A stretch of 64,000 nucleotides of DNA from NCBI GenBank assembly GCA_033030425.1, contig JAUFSD010000019.1:930001-994000 (forward strand), read 5' to 3'. The notes under the pieces are model-generated. The model saw only the letters and a list, made by a program, of their open reading frames with translations. It was not told where the DNA came from and searched no databases. This DNA is from Verpa conica (lineage: Eukaryota; Ascomycota; Pezizomycetes; Pezizales; Morchellaceae). Position 1 is the stretch's first letter, and each line of letters opens with the position of its first letter. The translations under genes and the position numbers were made by a program. Shown here piece after piece: positions 22,642-35,340 of the stretch.

Positions 22642-25334
22642 ATGGCCTCACGGGCACCACAGGATCCCCTCCCACCGGCGGATGAGGAACAAGTACAGGG
22701 CCCACAGCAGCTCGCAAATCCTACTCGTATGTCATTACTCTCTTGTCTTTAGCTACCATTAAGCGCGTTCATCCATTTTTTTCTTTTCTTTTTTCCCATT
22801 CCTAGCTGTTTCCCGCATAGCATAATTTGCTTCTCCATACCACCCCTCGTCGTCGGATGCCTAACCTAACCCTTCATTCCTCCTAGAGCTCGATCACCCC
22901 TCGGTTGACCCGTCGCTGTCCTCCATCGCCGCCTTCAATGCCGCTTACAATAGCAACCACAATAACCATGAAACCAATCAATGGGGCAAGCGCCCAGCCG
23001 GCCACGACCTCCCGAATGATGCCAGTGGCCTTGCTGCAGGTGATCCCTCTGCGAAACGGCAACACCTCGGTACACAACATCTCGACGGAGTAGTAACCGG
23101 TGTGAACAACCACGGCATACAAAACGAAGTTGTCGACTCTCACGTTTCCGGGATGGGAGACGTTGCTGCAGTATTTGCAAACAGGGCTGACCAGGCTACC
23201 AACGACGGCCAGTATGAACATCACCATGGTCACCATGAACATGAACAGAGGGGTAGTCTAGATGGCATCGATGGTGATGATGAGGATGGGATGGACCAGG
23301 AGTTTGAGATGGACGATGATGAACATGAGCATGGTGGAGCTACTACTAGTGTTTGGAGCTTGAACTATGTGGATCCACATTGTATGCTATGGGACGCAAA
23401 TCAGAACCTGCGGGTTCAGAGCTTACCTATTCTTGATAATTTGGTATTAACTTTCTCGATTCACTTACTCTCATAATGTCTCACTAACCATATTATTAGT
23501 CCACCCAAATCTTGACCACTCTCGGCAAGGGACCCTACCAAGAAACACTCAATATTGTCACACAACCTGATTCCGATCAAGGCCAGGCCTACAACACGAT
23601 GAAGTCGCTTTTTGATCAGACAAAGAAGCTATATACGCCCGAGGCGTTTCTTAGTGCAGATGAGCTGAAGCTCGATCTTTCAGAACAACGCGCTACCGTG
23701 AGGAAAGTCAACCTCGCGACATTTGTATCATCTGTTTTCGGCTCACAAGAAGTCGGTTTTTTTCACCTGAATGAACACTTTCTTGATACATTCGTTCCCG
23801 ATGGAGGCCGACTCCTCAAGTCCCAAGGTGCCCTGTATCTCGACCTTAAGACCCAAGCTTATATATCTGCTATGTCTACGAATGAGCGTGGGAAGGAAGA
23901 GATCCTTACAGACCTTTTCCCTGACGATATGAAGGAGATACTACTTAATAGGCGGCCTGGAGCAAAAAGTTTGACTCCTAGCGAAAATGATTTCGTGTTG
24001 AGATTAGGGCAAAGAAAGACGCATCTTATGATGATTGCCGATGATACAAACTTGAGTGAGAAGTATGTTTGGCAAGACTTTTTGAAAGAAGTCAGCTGGT
24101 ATGTGAGCAAGAACTATGAGTCAATTGTTAGTGCGCCGGTAAGTTTCTCAGGTTTTACTTTATTATTATCGTATATAATTCTGACTCTTTTGCCTTTTAG
24201 ATGAGGAGAATCCGCAAGAGGAAGTCTTCGAACGCTGTACAACGACCCCACACTCCACCAGGCGATCGCCAGCCTTCTCCTACGCTTAATCACCCACAGA
24301 TGGTGACACCAACACATACACATGCTGAGAGCATTGATGTCACGAGCGTTGCTGTACTAGCAGCTCATAACGTGGTTCACCCTGTTCCTCAACCCCCCAA
24401 TACCTCTGAATCTGTAACCCCTGCACAGGTTGCCCTCGAAGCTGAGCTCTTCGGCTCCAACACCTCAATTGCCATGTCACTAGGTGCCCCCCCTGCACAG
24501 AACCCGACCCCACAACAGTCTGCACCTACGCAAGTTCTCTACGAGCGAGCTCGCCTTGCTGCTACTGCAAAGGCATCTCCAAATGCCCGTCGTGCGGGTC
24601 TTCCGTCGCAACGTCGCCCATGGTCAACCGAGGAAGAAAACGCCCTCATGGCTGGCCTCGACCGTGTTAAAGGCCCTCATTGGAGTCAAATATTGGCAAT
24701 GTTCGGCCCTGGCGGGACAGTCAATGAGACACTTAAAGACCGAAATCAGGTGCAGCTCAAAGATAAAGCCCGCAACCTAAAGCTCTTCTTCCTCAAGAGT
24801 GGTATCGAAGTCCCCTACTACCTTCAGTTTGTAACTGGAGAACTGAAAACCCGTGCACCTGGTCAAGCAGCTAAAAACGCAGCCAAAAAGGCTGTCGAAG
24901 CAAGTGCGGGCGAAGATGCTGCCCATGTCGCAGCTATTACAGTGCTTGGGGGTGCAAGGGGTATGAGCGGGCAAGATATGCAAAGGATGGATAGCCAGGA
25001 TCTCAGTATGGGCATGATGGATGGGTCCGCAAGTCACTCATCAAGCCACTCACCAACAGGCGTTGCGCCAACCGCAGATATGGGTATGGGTATAGAGAGT
25101 GTACTCCCAGCTTTTGAACAAGCCTTGCAACACCATCAACAGCAGGAGCAACAACAACACCCAGAACAACCCCAGGAACAGGAACAGGACCCACTCAAAA
25201 GTCTCTACACCGAGCAACCAGCACCTAGTGCACCTTCGATGGAAGAACGGGTCGATCCTGGGCTTATGGGTGTTGACCCTTCGCTGAGGGGAAGTGTTGG
25301 TCATGAATTGAGCGCGGAGAGAGTCACTGCTTAA
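22642..25334 (+). CDS. TBF1: TTAGGG-repeat-binding factor Tbf1 (TRFH and telobox Myb domains)
   Basis: Tbf1-type proteins bind TTAGGG-like repeats at telomeres and in promoters. Four exons are inferred: 22642-22726, 22887-23443, 23500-24138 and 24201-25334. Phases agree, giving 804 aa. The N-terminal 200 residues are low complexity with an His/Glu/Asp-rich patch. The TRFH-like dimerisation region spans about 195-425, with marks such as [17 protein letters not shown] and [18 protein letters not shown]. After a Pro/Ser-rich linker, a single Myb/SANT unit at about 564-625 reads [20 protein letters not shown] and carries the telobox recognition helix [33 protein letters not shown] follows, as in fungal Tbf1. 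The C-terminus is Gln/Pro-rich. A C-terminal rather than internal Myb, and the KSGIEVP tail, favour Tbf1 over Taz1 or Teb1. Confidence 0.93.
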
Positions 25335-27008
25335 ATTTTAGGCTAGTTTGACACTTTTGAGAGGATGTAATTAATTGGTCGGGTATTTGTTAGCCTTTGT
25401 CCCTTTTTCTTTTAATTTCCTTCTGTTCGCTTTTTTCTTTCTCAAGAGGACTTGTGGAGATTAGTACGTTTATTTCTGGTTTTTTTGTTTCCCTTTTAAT
25501 AAGTATGAGTATTTCTCTATCTTCTATGTTGGAATTTAGCCTTTTAGCTATTCCACACTTTTTTTATCTCATACGTTAGTATTTTGGGTTGGGAGGAAAA
25601 GTTTATTTTTTGCGTCTTTACGAGAGTAGTGGTGGATTCAACATTTTTTTGAAGGAACCTTTGATCGTTTGGCCTTTCTACTGTTTTCTTCTCTTCTTTT
25701 TCTTATGGGGGGTGTTCCATTTGGAGTATGACTGCAATTTTATTATTACGGCCATTCAATTGAGTCGCTTTAAACCTTCGATTATGAGCAGAGTAAAGTC
25801 TCTGCGGACTATCATGCCGTTAGTAGGCGTACTCAAAAAGTCTATCATGACCTAGAAACATTTGTTGAACGGTATACAACCCGTACGATAGCCTAGGTGT
25901 CTATGAGCGCTGGTAAGAAATTACGGAACCATGCATAAGCTTGGCCCAATTCTCACAACAATTTAACCATGTGCACCAGATCCGATAAACTTTAAACTTC
26001 CGCTTCTGCGCCACGTGCTCTCCATTAACCTCTGCACATCACGACATCACCTAATATATTAGAGTCCTCCTAGTCCCACGAATTCCTGTTACAGTTGTCT
26101 TCATTGTAGACTCTGCCCTTGATAGCTATTGCCCCAGGTGCACCGCTATTACCTTTTCCACAGCCAACCCTTGAATTAGCGATCCATCGGGCTCTTTGCA
26201 TGCGGCAGGAGCTTCCGCAGGGGTTTCAACCCAGAATTCGGTTCCACTAAACTAATAGCTCGGCTCTCTTACCGATTTTAGTTCCGGAACCTACAGCTGC
26301 CTTTAGTAGTAAATCAGGTTTCTTTTTTCTTTTCTTTTTCTCTTTCATTTCTAACGTGCTTTGAGCGATGGAATTCGTGATTGGGTGAGTTTCGCAGCCC
26401 GCTTTTTGAAGGTCCTTACAACACAACTAAGTACACGATAGTCAAAAGATTACTCGGGAGCACGTCATGGTTTCGTTGGCTGGGGGTGTTAGAAGACTAA
26501 TCGCCAGGAGGAAAGCCTTGTGATTTCTTTTGATGCAGCAACGGAATCTGGGTAACGGAATATAATATTCCGTATCGGAAATTCCTCTTAGGGGCCTTGA
26601 AATCAGCGGATTTGAATTCTCTGGTATTTATGAGCTTTTCTCTCTCCTTGCATATCTCATTACTTGCAGTGTGGTTGTGTTTTGAGGGCTAATTTTGGTG
26701 CCCCTCAATCACGGGGTACTCTTACCTAGGTATATTAAAGAACAAGATAAGCTCCCACGCTAGACCAATATGGTAGCCCCGCCCCAGGAAAGTCTCACGG
26801 GCCTATGCCTCGTGATGGATGGCGAAGTCGTGACTGTACCGCCAGCAACGCCATACATAACGACCACTGTCCTCGATCTTTTCTTCTGGACTTTACCATC
26901 TGTGTGGGAAGTACCAGAGAGAGATCCCAATAGACAGGCGGTCAAACTTTTTCCTCGTCTATTACAGTCAAAAAGAGCTCTCGCCGCTGTGCCACCTCTA
27001 TTAACCAA
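25335..27008. other. Intergenic region with T-rich TBF1 3' flank and MFS promoter
   Basis: The first 400 bases are T-rich, as in a 3' UTR. Open frames there (25397-25579 and 25589-25855) are composed of Phe, Leu and Ser codons and are not credible genes. The distal part holds the MFS promoter and leader, including the upstream ORF listed separately. An ATG at about 26367 followed by GTGAGT could be a non-coding or short 5' exon. Confidence 0.4.
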
Positions 27009-27012
27009 ATGA
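26770..27012 (+). CDS. Possible 80-codon upstream ORF of the MFS gene
   Basis: An ATG-initiated frame of 80 codons ends in TGA at 27010-27012, which overlaps the ATG of the transporter (27009-27011) as ATGA. Such an overlap would allow termination-coupled reinitiation and restrict synthesis of the transporter if the leader is transcribed. The peptide has no recognised domain. The antisense strand is also open over the same interval, so composition alone could explain the frame. Whether it lies in the transcript is unknown. Confidence 0.25.
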   Translation: MVAPPQESLTGLCLVMDGEVVTVPPATPYITTTVLDLFFWTLPSVWEVPERDPNRQAVKLFPRLLQSKRALAAVPPLLTK

Positions 27013-28554
27013 CTACAACAAACACAACGTCAATAACCTATTCTTTTCAAAAATGGCGGAAATGGGCTTCCTTTGTATCTGCGATTTTTAACTGGTTTGT
27101 CTGCACATCTGAGAGTAAAGCGGGTGCACTAGATCAGATGCTAATGTAGATATAGCCTCTCCGCCGGGAGTATCGTCTTGTTTTCGCTGTGGGCGCCGAT
27201 ATTTCAGCAGAAGCTGGGGTATAGTCAGGTGCAGGTTAATACAATCTCTATCGCTGCTGAGATTGGGCTGTATCTTCCGTATGATACACCATCCCTCATC
27301 TCAGCTCATCATTAACCGAAGCCTCTACCCAGCGTCCCAATATTCGGTTACATATGCGACAAGTGTGGACCTCACAAACTCAGTGTCATTGCAGCGTCCT
27401 TCTTCGGTTTTGGTTATTCTCTCGCCTCGCTTGCTCTTTCCCATGATTTATCCTACCAGACCATGGCTATCGCTTTTGGTCTGGTAGGGATGGGTACGAG
27501 TTCTATGTACTTCACCGGTGTCACAACATGCGCAAAAAACTTTACGAGCAATAGAGGCCTGGCGCTCAGCATTCCGATTGCGAGCTTTGGACTAAGTGGT
27601 CTATGGCAGAGCCAGCTTGTTTCGAGAACGTTTGTGGGTGCAGACGGGGTGTTGCGAGTGAATGCTGTATTTGTGACTTACGCTCTATTCTTGACCTGCG
27701 TAGGGCTACTTGGGGGTTTATTCCTACAGGTTTTCCCAGATGAATCGGTTAAGCCCGAGGAAGAAGAGCAGTTACTGCAAACCGAAGATGATAGTGAAAG
27801 AGGACATGGTAGCGCGGGTACCATGGATGGTGCCCTCGACGAGAAGCTCTGGGTTAACGCCGCCACGAAAACCTTCCTTCGGGATAGAACAATGTGGCTC
27901 TTTGCGGCTGGTGTCGTCTTAGTTACTGGACCCGGAGAAGCGTTCATAAACAACATGGGCTCCCTCGTCCAAGCCTTAGTTCCTCCAACAACCTCCGCCA
28001 CCCAAATCGACGCAGCAACCCACGTCTCAATCATTGCCATGTCCTCTACGGCTTCTCGTATCCTTGCCGGTGTGATATCTGATTACCTTGCCCCACCAAC
28101 AATCCCCGACACACCAGATAAAAAACACCGCCCCCGCTGCTCCCGCATGGTCTTCCTCGCATTCTCCAGCTGTCTTCTCCTCATAGCCCAGCTCCTCCTA
28201 TCATCAAACTACATCCAGCTCCACCCCTCACAGTTCTGGATCATATCATCCTCCGTCGGCGCTGGTTACGGCGCGGTTTTCACACTTGCCCCCACAGTCG
28301 TTAGTGTAGTCTGGGGTACTGAGAACTTTGGCACGAACTGGGGAATGGTGTGTATGACTCCGGTAATTGGAGCAACTGCATACGGAGTTCTATACGCGAG
28401 TGTATATGATTCTCATGCTGGTGAGGACGGGAAGTGTTTTGGGGTGGAGTGCTATAGGGAAAGCTTTGCTACGATGGCGGTTGGGACGATGGTGGCGATT
28501 GCTGGGTGGATGTGGGCTTGGAGGCTGTGGAGAGGGAGAAGTGTGGTTGTTTAG
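27009..28554 (+). CDS. MCH1: Mch1-like major facilitator superfamily transporter
   Basis: Three exons are inferred: 27009-27094, 27156-27278 and 27333-28554. Introns are 61 and 54 nt and phases agree, giving 476 aa, against 486 aa for yeast Mch1. The start MTTTNTTSITYSFQKWRKWA leads into helix 1. Then come SLWAPIFQQKLGYSQVQVN and GYICDKCGPHKLSVIAASFF, the usual loop with a D-x-x-G-x-x-x motif between helices 2 and 3. About 12 membrane helices are visible, with a hydrophilic central loop rich in Glu and Asp at about 225-260. The family resembles monocarboxylate permeases and yeast Mch1 is vacuolar, but yeast Mch proteins have not been shown to carry monocarboxylates. Substrate is therefore unknown. 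It sits at the edge of a 9.5-kb gene-poor island. Confidence 0.9.
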
Positions 28555-31500
28555 TTGTACGTTCGTGTTGTGTGGTTTTGTACTTGTACGTGTTATAGAA
28601 GCATAGAACAGATGTTTGGTTAATATACAACGCCTGGCTTTTACTCTGTTTTTTATTGGTTAGGATATTCTTTATTATATATATATAAACTTGAACCTAT
28701 TATAACATGCCTCACGGTAGACGATACACCATATTCATCATAGAATGTTGAGGTTATATTACTCAAGAGTATATTGAAACCTTAGGAGATATACTACTTC
28801 CGAGACCTTCAAAAGCCTCGGAGACGGCTCGGAAAAAGCGCTCCCGCAGATTATTTAGGAAATCCCTCCGCCACAGATTATGACGAGTGCCTTAATTTTA
28901 CTATTTTTTGTGTGTGGTAGCCCTATAGCCGGAGGGCCGCATATACTTAATAATTTAAATAATAAGATGTTGGCAAATACGAGTGATTAGGCATGACTCC
29001 GAATACGCACCTTCTCCCAGTTCCATCATACAACACTGTATATAGGGTGCATTGTGATACTCCAAAAAAAACAGAGATTTTTCTTCCTTAGATAGTAGGC
29101 TTAGGGTCTTGACAGAGTGTGTAAAAACCTTGAGTTATGTGCTGAGGAACCGGTGAGGAACTCTCCGGTATATATGTAGCGTACTCCCTTGGTAAAGAAG
29201 AGCTTTCAATCCCCTACATACATTCAGAAAAAGAAACTCCCAGAAATAAAGTGGTCTTGAGTTACTTTTAATATGTAGATGTAACAGCTCATTACGTCCA
29301 CTCGCGTACGATTTAGATGGGATGCATTCTGGTGTCACACTTCCCCAGGTTATGTGAGCTTAATTGAGTTATGTATTGTCAAGTAGCGAAAGCACTAGTA
29401 CACTTGCATAAATTTAGCCATCTTTTAGCTGGAATATTGTAGAGAGGGAAAGCCTGAGAGCCCCCACTTATAAACACACCTCAAAGGTACAAAACCTTCT
29501 GAATCTTTCAGGTGAAGATGGCCTACCGGTATACCGGGAAGCCTAGTCGCACTTATTCTGGGACAAGTGAGAAACGGTCCGCGGTTCAGCCCCCGGGAGA
29601 AACTTTTTTTTCCTCCCTGATAATACTACTGGTTGGAAGTTGGTAAGCTTTGCTAAGGGGGCTTTGGTCCAGTCGAGTGATAATTTATGATACTGATACT
29701 GAATCTCCCTCATTAAGCTTCTAATATCGGATCCTCTAACGGAAAAAGGCTCCTGAAATATAAAAGTACTCTATTTCAATTCATAATCAACCCTAGAATC
29801 ATAAACTAGGTTGATAATGTGTAAGTGTTCTCCGAATATAGCTGTGCTTAAAAAAATGCTCTAAATAATGTTGGATAACTAGTACATCCAGTCATAGCTA
29901 AGTCTAGAAAACTTATCTCATATAAGGAAGGTTATCGTACGGATTATATAGATAATCTCTACAGTTATGTGGTTGAAATAAGTAGTGTTATCCTAAAGAG
30001 AAGCATTAGTTTACTTCGTAAAGATGGGGGTGTAATACTTTAGTAGATAAGTTTACTCGGAGGGTCTTAGGGATTGGGCACAGAATAGCTATATGTAGTA
30101 GGCCGAAATTGTATACATGTAGTTTAGTAATGACGAGTGACCACCGGTGACCAGCCTAAAAGGCAAAGAAAATAGGGAATAGTAGTAAAACAATTTATTT
30201 AATCTAAAATAACCTACCTAACCCCTATTAGTAATAACTAAAGATTAAAAGATCAATTTAGGTTTCATATAGGGGATGATTTGCATCATACACAATCACT
30301 CTAGTTCTCTAGGTCATGCCGTGCAACAAGTCACTATTACCATTAATAAACCCTACTAAAACTAATGTAGAAAACTATACCTTCTATTATACCTTCTCCA
30401 GCTACACGGCAAATTCCTTCCCACCAAAAAACAGGCCACATGTACATATCTAATGAAGGTTCAGCGAATTTATAGATTATAGTTTTTTAGGGAGCACATT
30501 CGTTTGTTCAGCATGAGGTGAGTGAGTCTATACTAGAACTGCGACAATTTTGCTAACTTCTGTTACACGAATTCTTATTCACGAGCATTTAATAACTAGC
30601 TTTGAGTCAACGACGGGTTAATTGTGATGCTCGGGACTACAGCAATACTTTCAGCTGCTCTCTGTAATACACTAGCCTTAGGAACTTATCTATCTGCCAT
30701 CACGCGGTAGTAGGTCCGAGAGATTTATTTACACAATGTATACTGCCTCGTACTACCTCGAGCATATTTGCCAAATACACTTTTAGTAAGAGCTTAGTCC
30801 TGCAGTTTGCCGCAAAATGTTCCAATGATACGCAGTGTACAAAGATATTTCTAGCATATGCAAAGATTGGTAGGCATAAATGACCACCCTCTTGGTCAAC
30901 TTAGTTAGTGTCTACCGGAAAGTACTTTCGCGTCCCAAATCCCAGGTTCACCGGCAAGCGGATTCATCACCATCGTGGATCAGGATCGAGACGGGTATAT
31001 ACGTGCATATATGCCATAACTTGTTTTCTATTTAACCACTACTTACAGATATATATTTCATGCTGGCTTTTTTTGATTCTTACTATTTCCCACAACGAAG
31101 TATAAAAAATGGCGTTATACGTTACAGTGTTACATGTGTCATAAATTTGTCGTGGACCTTATCACCGGACAGTCTAGAGAATATGTTACAATAGCATTGC
31201 ATATACATTTAAAGTCACGAAGCACCGTTTTTTTCCGAAAGTTCAGGGGAGCGAGGATAACCAAACTATCCTTCGGCCACACTATCTTACACTAAGTTGG
31301 ATACATTATCTCTTAGCCAACTCTGCCTTGTTTAATTACTGATCAATGATAGCCGGGCTGCCCAGAACACTAGCATAAAAGAGATAAGCCAAGAAAATCA
31401 AGGCGGGCGCCAATCTACGCTTTGGCTACTAGTCATGGCTAAGTGTCTTGGACACCCTAATTTCCCTCTCCCTTTATGCTAGGATATGGCGCCTACGGCG

Positions 31501-33277
31501 TCTGCTCTAAAAAAATGACTTTTACAAGCGTAGAACGTGCAAATCTAGTATAGTAGACTGCCTTAAGGGGCGCCACCGGCTGTAACCTCACCGCCCGTGA
31601 GCTTTACAAGAAATTTTGTGGCAGGTGTACACGCGGTAAGCAAAATCAGACCTTTTTCAGGTTTTTTTTACCTAACTAATTAGCATATCCACGCCAGATC
31701 TACCACCCAACTCCAAATTTAAATACTCGAATCCTTTAGGCCTACCGCAAGTAAGGATAAATAACCACCACAATCGAACTGCGCGGCAAAGATTCCAACT
31801 CCGTGTAACATAGATCGAAGATATATCTGCCTCGGTAGCAGTGACCTGTACTGTTTTTTTACACTTGATGTTGAGCTAAGGAAAAGATTTGAGTGCATCT
31901 TGCCCTACGCATCACCGAGTGATCCTCAATGATTCACTTTGCTTTTTACTAGGGTGGTCAAATTTTATGCAACTGATCAGTGGCTTTTGTACAACGCAGT
32001 TAGTAGCTAGCTAAGATCGATGAATTTTATTCGTAACCGCCTAGATGCTCTACCGTGGCGCGCGCTAGAGGACTCGACCTTACTGGCTTATATGCAAGCC
32101 CATGTATATTGCTTGAATGGGAGTAATAATCTGAATATTAGTCCTTGGTAGTAGCCACCAATAACAGTTCCGAAGCATCCAGACCTTGTCTGGCCCCGGC
32201 CATCAAGCCGGTCATATCACTGCAACCAAATGTTCGACCCAACCAATTCAGGCCTTGCTAAGTATTATTTACACAAAGGCTGGAGAAAAACAAGTCTACC
32301 ATTATTTCACTTCCCCACTTCTATACACGTTGCATGTGCACTAAATCCTTGTCACTAAAAATCCAAATACCACTTCCTTCAACATACATCTATATATTTG
32401 AGCGCCACCAATATTTGTGACCTCCTTCGGGGATTTTTCTTTTTTATTCCTGCAGGGTATAGATCGGGCGGCTAGTTACACTACCGGGTGTCAATGGTAA
32501 ACAAAACCAGGCTTTCGTACCCAGCAGGCACCAGGGGGAGGGGGGTGTAAAAACGTGCTCCTCTGCGTTGGAATTCACCGTGCTTCCGCCCCTCGTCCCA
32601 AGAACTTGAAGATAAAAAGCAAAATCTTTGATGCACGATAGTCTCGAGTCAGTCTAGAAAAAAAGCATCGGGTAAGTCATAACGATATGTTTTGCGGAGA
32701 AGTGCGAAATAACAGGATCAATGCGCTCGCGCTGTCGAGCAGAAGCACTAGCAGACCCAAACTAATCAATACCCTATGAGATCCCCTATCTTTATCTCCC
32801 GAATTTAAGGATGAGCGATAATGACCCGATTCCGGGTGATAGGGTGTTGCGCGTTTAATGGGTTCATGCGTACAGTTAGCCGCCGGCTAATCGACTACGA
32901 TGTTCAAAGAGTCAAGTAAAAAGAAATAGTGCAACGAACACCTCATAACACGAGATTTTCTTTTGACTAAAGTTGTAGAAAGAGCTCTATATGTGTATTT
33001 TAATTCTAGATTTGTGTGGGTTTATCGACTGGCTCTGGACCCCTACAGGATGATTCTACGTTACTTTGTTGTAGTTGATTTGAGAATTGATGGTCCTTGG
33101 CATTTCTTGTCGTGGCACGATGGCTTTTTCAACCTAACGTCAATTTTCCAGGGGTTCTTTTCGCTTCCAAGAAGTTAAATTTAAAGTTAGCCGTGAACTT
33201 AAATCAACCTTTTGTGGGGGCGCTTACTAAGTTTTGTACCTGCGTAATCATAAATGCAAGATAGAGATAGAATGTAC

Positions 33278-33317
33278 ATACAGATACGTACAGATACATA
33301 CAGATACATACAGATAC
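33278..33317. repeat. 10-bp microsatellite, about four units
   Basis: The unit ATACAGATAC repeats in tandem about four times, with one GTACAGATAC variant in the second copy. It lies in the gene-poor island and has no evident function. Confidence 0.8.
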
Positions 33318-33909
33318 CTTATTCTCTCATGCTTTGCCGGAGAAGATGCGTTCAGTCCTATCACAAATCAAATCAAGCCTAGATAACCTGTTGCTATTCT
33401 CGGATGGCCCCCAACCGACTAGTAAGTGGGATGTCCAATAGCTAATAGTGCCCTTTACCGGTACCCTTGGCTCCCTTAGCCAACAATGTCGGGACCCTTA
33501 GGAGAGTTATCAACTGATCTCAAATGCGTTGTCTCGGTTGGTTAAATCTGAAGTTTACCCCTCAACAACAGATTAAAATACATGTTATAAGGAAATGACG
33601 TTTCCCGCCACTTATCGCGATGATGGAATGGTTGCCCGCGAAACACGAGGGAAAAAAAAGTACACGTGGGGTACTGGGTGGCTGAAGATATGCGAGCGAG
33701 AGGCACGGGATCACCTGCAACCAACCCACGGCGAGATTTGCGGCGAAAATATGTATGGTTGCCAGACATAAGCTTGAATTTACTCTTACTATGGAAGCCC
33801 TAGCATCACAGGGCGAAAGATATAAACGCTGTTCAAAAGTCACAACTGACTGTGGGAAATTGCACTTTATTCCGTAGAAAGTGAAAGTCTTAGTTGGCTA
33901 TCTAAGCTA

Positions 33910-34169
33910 TACTCGTAGTCTTCAAGCGTTTCCGGAATACGGTAACTGGGAGCGCCATGTCTTTCCTACAAGGTCACTTTTGCAAGCCTGTGCCGTTGGC
34001 CAACTTGGGTAGCTATTCCTCGGCAGCACAAAGTTCAGCGAATGGCTGGCCTTAGATTCAAGGCAAAACACCCATGAGGTGCATTACACCTTGAAGATAC
34101 AATGTGACAGTAGGCAAGACATGGCGCTCCCTGTTACCGTACTCCGGAAACGCTTGAAGACTACGAGTA
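33910..34169. mobile_element. Fold-back element, 260 bp, with 54-bp terminal inverted repeats
   Basis: The left arm (33910-33963, starting TACTCGTAGTCTTCAAGCG) and the right arm (34116-34169, ending CGCTTGAAGACTACGAGTA) match as reverse complements at 52 of 54 positions. Similarity weakens on both the inner and outer sides. The 150-bp centre has no ORF. The sharp arms and small size suggest a miniature inverted-repeat or fold-back transposon that is much younger than the decayed repeats at 3462 and 9363. I cannot define a target-site duplication. A structured RNA transcribed from here is an alternative. Confidence 0.7.
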
Positions 34170-34948
34170 GACGTCTAGGCTAAAATCTGTCTTAAGTCTC
34201 GGGAGCGCCGCTATTTGTCAATCAGTAAATTCTTAGCGAGATCCACATCGGCGCACGGTGCCAGTTAGTGCCACAAATGGTTGAAGCACTGGGCACTGAC
34301 CGAGTGAGAATGGGTGCTACAAAGATCCCATCCCTTGAATTTACTCCCTATTCTAAGCCCAAGGAGCTGCTGGCCCTGCTGGTTTAGACACACTCTTTTG
34401 AGATTTTGTATTAATCGTGTGGTTGTACTGACATAGTTGACTGGTGCCAAGATCCAACAGGGCTGGCACCAGTCTCTCGTTTGTTTCTTCGGGGTTGTGG
34501 GGTCGTGGGGCCGTAACTTCGCCCTTTACAATAGGGGGTTTCCGATTCTCCTTAGGCAAAATATTCCTAAATCTTCGAAAGTGACTGGTCAAGAAAAATT
34601 AGCCACTCATAAACCGCTCAGCATTCTACGGCGTTTAGAACCCATCGCGAAAGCTTGAGTTAGGAAAAGGCCTCAAAGGAAAAACAGCCAAATCCCTAGT
34701 AGCCTAATTCAGCATATTATTGCTTATAAGCAATAAGATCTCCAAGCTTTAAACATATCGGAATGATTAACCCCCGAAAACTGTTTGGGGTTTCAAAGGT
34801 TGCGAATCCGAACAACTTTTCTTGATCCAATCAGGGCTGAGACTAAGATAGGATGCCCATAAGCTTCGAACTTGTAAGGATCTCTAGTTTCACTGCAGGT
34901 TCGTTAAAACATGTTTCATTATGTGACAATAAAAGCTTACCTATGTAA

Positions 34949-35340
34949 TTAATATGTATTTGTCAGTATCATTTTTCTTGCTAGGGTATCAACTACAGGT
35001 ATTCCGATCAAAGTAGCTAGATCTGGGTTCTCAACAAGCGAATATTGGCGCTCGATTACTGCAAGTGAACGCTTCTGATGCAGTGCAGAAGAATCAGAAT
35101 ACGAATGGCTAGGAGTACATATGACTTCCCAACCAAGGGGACTTGGTGATCGACGCTTTCCCGGAGAAGATATCAAAATAGCCGCAGGTGCATGTCTATG
35201 AATATAACCACCAATACGAAAATTAATTTTCCTGGAAAAAACAGTCTTAGTTAATTGATCTTCGTTGCCAGTTGCCAGTTAATCTCGGCCAGTTTCTACC
35301 GTGGAGTAAAACTGCAAAAAGGTGAGTCAAGGGCTTTCAT
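34949..35340 (-). CDS. Candidate two-exon hypothetical gene, 107 aa
   Basis: A minus-strand model joins 35340-35300 (41 nt, starting MKALDSPFCSF) to 35231-34949. The 68-nt intron starts GTAGAA and ends TTTTTTCCAG, with a TTAACTAAG branch-like site. Phase agrees and the frame is open for 324 nt. The peptide contains GYIHRHAPAAILISSPGKRR and SLVENPDLATLIGIPVVDTL. I recognise no domain. Coding-like composition and a clean splice are the only support. Upstream, another minus-strand frame (about 35605-35337) also looks coding-like but does not join in phase. Chance or a decayed gene remain possible. Confidence 0.25.

Noticed and set aside
22859..22873. Telomere-like GCCTAACCTAACCCT inside the first intron of TBF1, suggesting autoregulation
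   Set aside because: The CTAAC units sit where the splice branch point is expected, and the copy number is too low to claim a telobox array.
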